Source: Acidobacteriota bacterium
Lineage (GTDB): Bacteria > Acidobacteriota > Terriglobia > 20CM-2-55-15
Assembly: GCA_003222755.1 (NCBI GenBank)
Contig: QHXA01000301.1
Span: forward strand, 1-10,046
Reading direction: 5' to 3'
DNA length: 10,046 nt
Below the pieces are notes generated by a model, which saw only the letters and a list, made by a program, of their open reading frames with translations, was not told the DNA's origin and did no database searches. Positions 1 to 5,639 of the stretch are shown in pieces; the first letter of the stretch is position 1; the number at the start of each line of letters is the position of its first letter. The translations under genes were made by a program, and so were the position numbers.

Positions 1-2460
1 CGTACCTGTAGTGTCAACCGCGCACCCGCTCGCGGTCGAGCAAATCTGCGCTGGGATAGTGTTGGGATCTATGCTCAGCAACCCGTGATATCCGAACGAT
101 CCGACGTAGCCGATGCGGAATGCTATGTCGGAACCGACTTGTTGCTCCACAGTCAAATTCCACTCGTTGACAGTTGGCGTCTTCGCTGCGGCTTCGATAC
201 CTTGCGGTGCGAAAGTGCTGCAGGGTGTTGGAACGCTCGGGCCACAGGCGGGCGGCGGTTGTACACCAGGAGTGATCGGCAGGAAATTAGACAAGGCGCC
301 CGAGAAAGTGACTGAGCCGTTATAGGGCGGCAGCGAGTTTAGCAAGAAGGCGAGGTTATCGATCAATGTGTAATAAATCCCGAATCCCGCGCGGACCGCA
401 GTCTTGCCTTTTCCAAACGGGTCCCACGCGAGAGCGACTCTCGGGCCGAATAACCACTTTGCATTGTTCTTCGTGAATGCGGATTTCCCGATCTGAGGAT
501 CTGTCAGAAGCACGCCATTCGCATCGGTCACGTAGTTGGCCGCCCTACCGAACTTTTCGTTCCAGCCGTTGGTGAACTCATGTCGAATGCCCGCGCGAAA
601 AGTCAAATTGCGCCGGAGTCTCATCGAATCCTCGGCGTACCATGCAGCGAACCAGCTTCGGAAAGCGAGTTCGGTGGGATTCGGTACGATCTGAAAGGTC
701 GTTGTCGTCCCTTGCAGGAATGTCATCAAGCTCGCGAAGTTTGCTACTCCCAGCCTGCGCGATGCAGTGTTCTCGTTGTCTTGCATCTTTTGAAACCATC
801 CACCCAGATTAAATTGATGGATTCCGCTGCTGATCTGTAGACCATCCGTCAACGTGAAGAGATTTCTGCGATTCCGCGCGCCCGCTGCATTATTCGGACC
901 GGGCGACGTGATAGCTGCCGCCCCAGTCGTCGTCGTGCCGCCGCCGATCACGATTCCGCCCGGCCCTTGTTCGCTCACGAACGAGAGGCTCGGCGGATAC
1001 GTAGCGAAGGCGAACGAATCCAGAGCAAATCCTGCCCGCGAGAACCCGCCACTGAAATTATTCAAAACGCGTGGTGAGAAAATGTGCGTTTCTCGAATGC
1101 TGGCGACGTGCGACCGAAGCGTAATGTAATTTCCAAAAAGTGGATCAGCCAGCGGCGAGAGGTTATTGCCGTCATCGATGGTGTAAGAGATCGAAAACGA
1201 ATCCTCGTTGCGAGGGTTGTAGTCTCCTTTTACAGTGCCGAAATCTTCGTTGATCGATTGTTTGGGACCGTTGTACGAGTACGCGGTCCCACTTGGCACA
1301 AGGCCCGTTCCCGGCGCTGCCGCAGGGACCATGATTTCCGGACCGTTGGGTTGCGGCCACAATGACATGAACGACAACATTTCCGGCCGTAGATTTGGCA
1401 CGGCCGTATACACACCGGTTGCCGAATTCGGCAACCGGCCCTGTCGCGCCTCCTGATCCGGAACAACCGAGACATTATTAATCACCAGCCGGTGCCGGAA
1501 TCCTTCATAGTTGCCGAAGAAAAACAGCCGATCCTTCTTGATCGGGCCTCCAGCGCTGGCGCCGAATTGGTTTCTCCGGAAAGGAGCAGCGGTTCCCTTG
1601 ACGCCGGGCGTCGCGCTGAGATCGAAGATATTTCTCGCGTCGAGCGCGCTGTTGCGGAGAAATTCAAACACCGATCCATGCAGTTGATTCGTTCCCGACT
1701 GCGTCACGGCTATGACCTGCGCGCCGGCGCGTTTTCCATATTCCGCGGAGTACGTTCCGGTGAGCACATTGAATTCGCGAACGGCGTCGATGCCCAGCAG
1801 ATTCCCGCTGACGCCGCCAGGCGTGATCGAAAGTTGGCTGGAGCCGGTGTATTCAATTCCATTCAGCAGGAACAAGTTTTCCAGCGGCCGTCGTCCCGCA
1901 ACAGAGAATGTATTGCCCTGACTCGTCACCGTTCCCGGACTCTTGTATGTGTAATTGATCGAGCCTGGGTTCAATGTGATGAGATTGTCGAAGCTACGGC
2001 CATTCAGCGGCAGTTCCTTGATTTGACGTTCACCCACCACACCGGACACGTTCGCCGTTGTCACATCGACGACCGGCGTGTCCGCTGAGACCGTGACCTC
2101 CTGTGTGACCTGCCCCACATCAAGCTTCAGGTTCACGACTGCTTCTTGCCCGACCACGAGGTTGATTCCCGTGCGCACCGCCGACTGAAAGCCCGGTTTT
2201 TCCGCACGGACTTCTTGTGAACCAACAGGCAATGACAGGACTCGGTAATTCCCCGCTTCGTCTGTTGTGACCGTACGTGCTGCCCCGGTCTCAAGACTCT
2301 TCACCGTCACCGTAGCTCCACCCACAGCGGCGCCTGTCGCATCTTCCACCCTTCCGGAGATTGTGCCGGTGACTTGAGCCCATGCAAATTCCAACCCCAC
2401 CACCAGAAGGAAAACTGCAAGAGCAATGCTCAGACACCCACGCAGTCGTGCATTCGTCAT
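1..2460 (-). CDS. Oar-like TonB-dependent outer-membrane receptor with N-terminal carboxypeptidase-regulatory-like domain (partial, C-terminus beyond left edge)
   Basis: The minus strand is open without a stop from an ATG at 2460 to the left edge (820 codons), so the barrel's C-terminal part is missing. Residues 1-28 form a signal peptide: a basic start, a hydrophobic core (IALAVFLLVVG), then AWA before Q29. Residues about 30-115 are a carboxypeptidase-regulatory-like/CNA-B-type beta domain (TISGRVEDATGAAVGGATV ... DEAGNYRVLSLPVG). A plug domain follows (ELPLNGRSF, NLFLLNGIEYTG, EFNVLTGTYSAEYGKRAG, VTQSGTNQLHGSVFEFLRNS), then barrel-type segments such as RNQFGASAGGPIKKDRLFFF and WLFGPRVALAWDPFGKGKTA. 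Members of this family in Acidobacteriota usually exceed 1,000 residues, and their ligand is normally unknown. They are thought to sit in the outer membrane and import polymers or chelates using TonB energy. A clear AGGAG site lies 7 bases before the ATG. The family call is confident; the substrate cannot be told. Confidence 0.93.
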   Translation of the reverse strand, partial: MTNARLRGCLSIALAVFLLVVGLEFAWAQVTGTISGRVEDATGAAVGGATVTVKSLETGAARTVTTDEAGNYRVLSLPVGSQEVRAEKPGFQSAVRTGINLVVGQEAVVNLKLDVGQVTQEVTVSADTPVVDVTTANVSGVVGERQIKELPLNGRSFDNLITLNPGSINYTYKSPGTVTSQGNTFSVAGRRPLENLFLLNGIEYTGSSQLSITPGGVSGNLLGIDAVREFNVLTGTYSAEYGKRAGAQVIAVTQSGTNQLHGSVFEFLRNSALDARNIFDLSATPGVKGTAAPFRRNQFGASAGGPIKKDRLFFFGNYEGFRHRLVINNVSVVPDQEARQGRLPNSATGVYTAVPNLRPEMLSFMSLWPQPNGPEIMVPAAAPGTGLVPSGTAYSYNGPKQSINEDFGTVKGDYNPRNEDSFSISYTIDDGNNLSPLADPLFGNYITLRSHVASIRETHIFSPRVLNNFSGGFSRAGFALDSFAFATYPPSLSFVSEQGPGGIVIGGGTTTTGAAAITSPGPNNAAGARNRRNLFTLTDGLQISSGIHQFNLGGWFQKMQDNENTASRRLGVANFASLMTFLQGTTTTFQIVPNPTELAFRSWFAAWYAEDSMRLRRNLTFRAGIRHEFTNGWNEKFGRAANYVTDANGVLLTDPQIGKSAFTKNNAKWLFGPRVALAWDPFGKGKTAVRAGFGIYYTLIDNLAFLLNSLPPYNGSVTFSGALSNFLPITPGVQPPPACGPSVPTPCSTFAPQGIEAAAKTPTVNEWNLTVEQQVGSDIAFRIGYVGSFGYHGLLSIDPNTIPAQICSTASGCAVDTTGT
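1415..1438. repeat. 24-bp perfect palindrome inside the receptor gene
   Basis: The arm CCGGTTGCCGAA (1415-1426) is followed at once by its exact reverse complement TTCGGCAACCGG (1427-1438), with an EcoRI-type GAATTC at the centre. It lies in frame inside the receptor gene and encodes a G-R-L-P-N-S-A-T-G loop, so it is tolerated at protein level. It could be chance, a site for a dimeric DNA-binding protein, or a stable mRNA hairpin. No second copy was seen in the window. Confidence 0.6.
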
Positions 2461-2467
2461 ATGTCGG

Positions 2468-2472
2468 CTCCT
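2468..2472 (-). promoter_or_regulatory. Ribosome binding site of the TonB-dependent receptor
   Basis: Read on the minus strand, AGGAG is followed by a 7-base spacer (CCGACAT) and then the ATG at 2460. This strong match fixes the receptor start and agrees with the signal peptide beginning directly at that methionine. Confidence 0.8.
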
Positions 2473-2489
2473 ATCGTGTTCGCGCGGGC

Positions 2490-2519
2490 AGTGTATCGAA
2501 AACAATTGAATCCAGGCAA
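2490..2519 (-). promoter_or_regulatory. Candidate sigma70-type promoter for the TonB-dependent receptor
   Basis: On the minus strand a TTGCCT box (2519-2514) is followed by an 18-base spacer and a TACACT box (2495-2490). This would place the transcript start near 2483 and give a short leader that includes the AGGAG site. The boxes match the consensus at four or five of six positions. Position and spacing are right, but in GC-rich DNA such matches also occur by chance. Confidence 0.4.
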
Positions 2520-2701
2520 ATAGTCGTTCCGGTAAAATCCACGCCACCCGATCCCCCTCAACATTGGCACGACGCCTTTCGAACCGGCGAGTATGCGATG
2601 GGCGGGCGATCCGTGCCCGGTGGTAGGGAGCGACACGCGCATCACGTTACCTCTTTATGCAGCGTACGGGAAAATAGTGGGACCACTCCTGGATCAGGTG
2701 A

Positions 2702-3273
2702 CCTTCATCATGGCAGTATCTCGTCGGTGTCGTCCTGACTCGATTAACCTATGACGACCTCTCGGGCTTCCTACGGCTTTCTCTGTCATGCTCCGAGGTC
2801 CCTTACGAACGGGCCCGTTGTATCGTCCTCGGCGCCGTCGAGTATGCTCATCAACTCGGATTCGAACCTCCCGACGATTGGTTGATATCTCGACCAATCA
2901 TCGAAAGTCAGCGGCCATTCGACAGGCAATTCAAATTCGGCAAAGATGGACAGCCCTTCTACATCCAAGGACCCATGGCGACGCCAAGAAGATCATGAAT
3001 GTACTGGCGCCGCTCCTGCGAGACGGAAAAGCGGATTTTTTGATTCGCGCCGATAAGGACATCGTTGTTGACGATGACGGCTTCGACGATCCGATGTCAT
3101 TTGAGGACCGGTGCGATGAAATTTCGGATTTGCTCGAGCAGAGGCTGTTGGACGATGCCAGAGACCTTCTACAGGATCTCCTCGAAGAATTTCCGCACTC
3201 CGCAGAGCCACTATTCTTGATGGGCACGTACCTGACTATGGACCATTGGCGTAAGATTTATAATCCGAGCTGA
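2702..3273 (+). pseudogene. Frameshifted conserved hypothetical gene (FGKDG...FYI.GP family with TPR-like C-terminus)
   Basis: Two overlapping reading frames carry one protein. The first frame, open from 2702 to about 2974, reads YERARCIVLGAVEYAHQLGF, then FGKDGQPFYIQGP. It then goes out of phase and meets a stop a dozen codons later. The second frame continues exactly where the first leaves off (HGDAKKIMNVLAPLLRDGKA ... DDARDLLQDLLEEFPHSAEP) and stops at 3273. Restoring one C in the CCC run at 2972-2974 joins them without a gap. 'GAVEYA..LGF' and 'FGKDGKPFYI.GP' resemble a widespread uncharacterised family; the acidic C-terminal helices resemble a tetratricopeptide pair. I found no start codon with a ribosome site for the first frame, and an in-frame stop lies just upstream at 2699-2701, so the 5' end is probably missing too. 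A sequencing error in the C run cannot be excluded. Function unknown. Confidence 0.6.
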
Positions 3274-3274
3274 G

Positions 3275-3990
3275 ATGAAGGCGTTTGGCGCCGCAACACC
3301 GGTGGTAACACCGAAAGCGCTGCTGTTCGACACGTTTGGTACCGTTGTGGATTGGCGTGGCTCGATTATCGAAGAGGGTAGAGTCTGGGGTAAGGCGAAG
3401 CGTTTCGAGATCGATTGGGGCAGCTTCGCAGATCGGTGGCGAGCCGGCTACGCGCCTTCGATGGACAAAGTGCGGAAAGGTCAGCTGCCGTGGACCAAGC
3501 TGGACGACCTGCATCGGATGATTCTCGACGAACTGCTGATGGAATTCCGCATGATGCCGGCTCTTAGTGAAGACGAGAAGGATCACTTGAATCGTGTGTG
3601 GCACCGGCTGAAACCGTGGCCTGACTCAGTCGCGGGATTACGGCGGCTGAAGAGGAAGTTCACAATCGCCCCGCTCTCTAACGGCAACGTCGCGCTGCTA
3701 ACCGATATGGCCAAGAATGCCGGCTTGCCATGGGATCTCATTCTCTCCGCAGAACTCGCGAAGCACTATAAGCCCGACCGGGAAAGTTATCTCACAAAAC
3801 GGAAGAAGTAATGATGGTCGCTGCGCACATCGGTGATCTGAACGCGGCCCGCAGTTTTGGATTGCGGACCGGATTCATCTACAGGCCGAATGAATACGGG
3901 CCCACGCGGCAGGCCGACAAAGCGAGTCCGGGGCAATTTGATGTCGTATCCAAGGACATGCTCGATTTAGCGTTGCAGCTGGGCGCTTGA
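3275..3990 (+). pseudogene. Type II haloacid dehalogenase (HAD superfamily), broken by a short deletion and frameshift
   Basis: The first frame, from ATG 3275, holds HAD motif I (KALLFDTFGTVVDWR, nucleophile Asp19), the cap region, motif II (IAPLSNGNVALL) and motif III (SAELAKHYKPDRESYL with its Lys). It ends at a stop at 3809-3811. Motif IV continues in another frame from about 3799 to 3990: TEEVMMVAAHIGDLNAARSF, then LRTGFIYRPNEYGP. Relatives normally have about 8-10 residues between 'YL' and 'EEVMMVAAH'; only one or two remain. About 22 or 25 bases are therefore missing, and the frame is lost with them. Intact enzymes hydrolyse 2-haloacids or related substrates in the cytoplasm. Here the acidic motif IV cannot be made in one chain, so the product is probably inactive. 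The ATG follows the stop of the broken upstream gene by one base, which suggests a former operon. A missing segment of this size is hard to explain by a simple base-calling error. Confidence 0.85.
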
Positions 3991-4017
3991 ACACAGTGGT
4001 TAAGCATGTACTCAAGT

Positions 4018-4076
4018 GGCTTTAGCCGGTCGCGGCGGCCGAAAGGCCGCTCTCGCGGCCCCCGCCGGCTAAAGCC
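4018..4076. repeat. REP-like nested palindrome in the intergenic space
   Basis: Outer 12-base arms GGCTTTAGCCGG (4018-4029) and CCGGCTAAAGCC (4065-4076) are exact reverse complements. Between them is a second hairpin, GCGGCC (4035-4040), loop GAAA (4041-4044), GGCCGC (4045-4050), closed by a GNRA-type tetraloop. The sequence TCGCGGC also appears twice (4030-4036 and 4053-4059). The 'GGCTAAAGCCGGCACCTACG' right end looks like dispersed palindromic repeats that I associate with soil bacterial genomes. There is no T-tract, so it is not an obvious intrinsic terminator. It sits between the dead dehalogenase gene and the next gene. Confidence 0.7.
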
Positions 4077-4146
4077 GGCACCTACGGCGGACTATGCGTC
4101 GGTGATTAGGTGTCTGGCGATCTTTTTGATAGATTGCCTTCCCATC

Positions 4147-4152
4147 GGAGGG
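4147..4152 (+). promoter_or_regulatory. Ribosome binding site of the secreted 'DGKPDLSGIW' protein
   Basis: GGAGGG is followed by four bases (TGAA) and then ATG 4157. The match to the anti-Shine-Dalgarno sequence is strong, though the spacing is short. It supports this start, as does the signal peptide beginning at the same methionine. Confidence 0.75.
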
Positions 4153-4156
4153 TGAA

Positions 4157-5011
4157 ATGAAAACGTTCCTCAATGCGTTCGGTTTGATACTGATGCTCGC
4201 TCTCCTCTCGCCATCGCTTTCGGCGCAGTGGCCCTCTTATCCGACTCCGGGAGTTCCCAAAGGACCTGACGGCATGCCCAATCTCGCTGGACCTGCGCCC
4301 AGAACGGCTGATGGAAAACCGGATCTTTCAGGAATCTGGTCAAACATAAGGCCTCCCGCCGGACAACGTGGGCAAGGTGCAGCAGCAACGCCCCCGCCAC
4401 CACCGCCGCCGCCGCCGCCGGGCACCCCTCCAGTAGCGACATTTCGAGATGTGGGCGCTGGATTCAAAGAAGGGCTGCCGCTACAACCATGGGCAGCGGA
4501 GGTTGTGAAGAAGCGGATGGCCGACAACAGCAAAGACAATCCCGATGCGCACTGCCTGCCCATGGGTAACATGCAGTTTCACACTCATGGTCAGCCGCGT
4601 AAGGTCGTCCAGACTCCGGGCATGATCTACATTATTTACGAGGCCAACAGTGGTCTGCGCCAGATCTTCACCGATGGACGGACCTTGCCGTCGAAAGACC
4701 CTGATCCCTGGTGGTATGGCTACTCGGTCGGAAAGTGGGAAGGAGATACACTCATCGTGGAAACGATCGGCTTCCGTGATGACGGGTGGCTGGATATCAA
4801 TGGAAATCCATTGACGAGCGCAGGAAAGACAATCGAGCGTTTCCGCCGGCCGAACTACGGAACACTTGAAATCGATGTGACGGTCGACGATCCGAAGGCG
4901 TACACGCGACCGTGGACCGTCAGGGTCAACCAGCGTATTATGCTCGATACTGAGCTAATCGAGTTCATTTGTGAGGATCGCGACGCAACTCACTACGTCG
5001 GGGCGAAATAA
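4157..5011 (+). CDS. Secreted protein of unknown function ('DGKPDLSGIW' family) with a polyproline run
   Basis: This is an intact 284-residue gene. Residues 1-23 form a signal peptide (KTFLNAFGLILMLALLSPSLSA, cleavage likely before Q24), so the product is exported. Recognisable family segments are TADGKPDLSGIWSNI (50-64), LPLQPWAAE (107-115), DNPDAHCLPMG (127-137), RQIFTDGRTLPSKDPDP (168-184), WWYGYSVGKWEGDTLIVET (185-203), ERFRRPNYGTLEIDVTVDDP (227-246) and DTELIEFICEDRD (264-276). This beta-rich family is abundant in Acidobacteriota, has no established activity that I can name, and often sits beside DUF6152 genes, as here (3 bases downstream). Residues 79-88 are ten prolines in a row, within a Pro/Gly/Ala-rich stretch (65-92) separating the N-terminal motif from the main domain. 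Translation through it would be expected to depend on elongation factor P. Family assignment is good; the biochemical role is unknown. Confidence 0.85.
   Translation: MKTFLNAFGLILMLALLSPSLSAQWPSYPTPGVPKGPDGMPNLAGPAPRTADGKPDLSGIWSNIRPPAGQRGQGAAATPPPPPPPPPPGTPPVATFRDVGAGFKEGLPLQPWAAEVVKKRMADNSKDNPDAHCLPMGNMQFHTHGQPRKVVQTPGMIYIIYEANSGLRQIFTDGRTLPSKDPDPWWYGYSVGKWEGDTLIVETIGFRDDGWLDINGNPLTSAGKTIERFRRPNYGTLEIDVTVDDPKAYTRPWTVRVNQRIMLDTELIEFICEDRDATHYVGAK
4391..4420 (+). repeat. CCN/CCG trinucleotide tract encoding ten prolines
   Basis: The codons are CCC, CCG, CCA, CCA and then six CCG in a row, in frame with the secreted-protein gene. The pure CCG part is a short microsatellite, so it could vary in length between strains by replication slippage in multiples of one residue without breaking the frame. 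Confidence 0.85.
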
Positions 5012-5014
5012 ATT

Positions 5015-5233
5015 ATGAAAAGAAATGCATTGTTTATTATCGCAGCCACTTTGGCGGTGCTACTGTGCGGCATTAGCTCCCAGACGGTTTTTGCGCACCA
5101 TTCCTTCGCTGCACAGTATGACCGCAATAAGCCAGCCACATTGACGGGGCCTGTCACGAAGCTGGATTGGATCAATCCGCATGCCCGCTTTTTCATGGAT
5201 GTGAAGGATGCCGAGCAGCGCATAGCCGAATAG
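5015..5233 (+). pseudogene. DUF6152-family exported protein, truncated at its 3' end
   Basis: The frame starts at ATG 5015, three bases after the upstream stop, which indicates co-transcription. Residues 1-27 are a signal peptide (LFIIAATLAVLLCG ... TVFA). The mature part begins with the family hallmark HHSFAAQYD (28-36), then KPATLTGPVTKLDWINPHAR (39-58) and FFMDVKD. Family members continue for roughly another 50 or more residues beyond 'DVKD', with a 'W..E..SP..L...GW' region and an OB-like second half. Here the homology ends at about 5208 and a stop follows after 72 residues. The sequence immediately downstream belongs to a different gene on the other strand. The short product could still be exported but lacks half the domain. 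DUF6152 proteins have no established function. Confidence 0.8.
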
Positions 5234-5329
5234 CGCGCCCGCTTGCATCGTGAAAACGATTTGGCCTAAATCGACGAAGCCGCCGAGCGCGGGCATGATG
5301 CCCAGCGTCAGGCCGAGGATCTTTTTCAA
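5212..5329 (-). pseudogene. N-terminal stub of an Nramp-like divalent metal transporter
   Basis: On the minus strand, from a possible TTG start at 5329, the frame reads KKILGLTLGIMPALGGFVDL and then GQIVFTMQAGALFGYALLG. This matches what I know of the N-terminus of Nramp-family Mn/Fe proton symporters (first membrane helix with the G-x-x-D-L/P-G type turn, then a 'GA.FGY.LLW' segment). After about 39 codons it runs into the reverse complement of the truncated DUF6152 gene, where the similarity ends, so nine or more membrane helices are missing. The frame stays open to 5060 but that extension is antisense to DUF6152. The TTG overlaps a TGA (5328-5326) of another minus-strand frame upstream, which could reflect former translational coupling. 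The transporter call rests on a short segment and is moderately sure. Confidence 0.55.
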
Positions 5330-5639
5330 ATCGATTCGCCGATCTGTCCCGCCAGCTGCGCAATCTCCGCGAACTCGTCGTGCGGGCTCGTCCGGTGGAG
5401 ACGGCACGAATCCATAGCTATCTGGCCACTTTCCGCGTAGTATCCGCGCTTGCCAACCCCCGGCTCCCCAGAGAAACTCGACGGCTCGCCAGTCGTATGT
5501 GCTTTCAGGGTGCGAGTCCAGAGTTGTTGACGTACCCTGGCTAAATTCCTGGCGCCGCTCCGCAGTGCGTGCCCACCTCCGGTGTGCTCAGTATTCTCCG
5601 ATCTCGTTCAAACCTTCTCTTAATTGATATCCTGTCCTT
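5330..5639. other. 310-bp stretch without a convincing gene, upstream of sucA
   Basis: On the minus strand one frame is open for about 95 codons and ends at 5326 with PHDEFAEIAQLAGQIGESI. A second minus frame contains TYDWRAVEFLWGAGGWQAR followed by WPDSYGFVPSPPDEP. Both look coding-like over part of their length, as if one gene had been frameshifted near 5390-5400, but I do not recognise a family, and no start codon with a ribosome site is visible. It may be the decayed partner of the Nramp stub. No strong sigma70 promoter for sucA stands out; the AT-richer segment 5607-5630 just before the start is the best place to look. Confidence 0.4.

Noticed and set aside
1492..2088. 198-codon plus-strand open frame
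   Set aside because: It is antisense to the well-supported receptor gene, where the codon pattern of the GC-rich minus strand keeps the other strand open. It shows no family motifs and no ribosome site.
2565..2585. Possible sigma54 promoter (TTGGCACG followed by CTTTC)
   Set aside because: The -24-like half matches, but the essential GC of the -12 element is missing, and no intact gene starts downstream.
2593..2754. A 53-codon plus-strand frame (MRWAGDPCPVVGSDTRITL and onward) just before the frameshifted hypothetical gene
   Set aside because: It has no ribosome binding site and no recognisable family. It could be a further 5' fragment of the broken gene in another frame, but I cannot show a join.
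4018..4080. Intrinsic terminator for the dehalogenase operon
   Set aside because: The hairpin is strong but no T-rich run follows either arm, so it is better described as a REP-like repeat.
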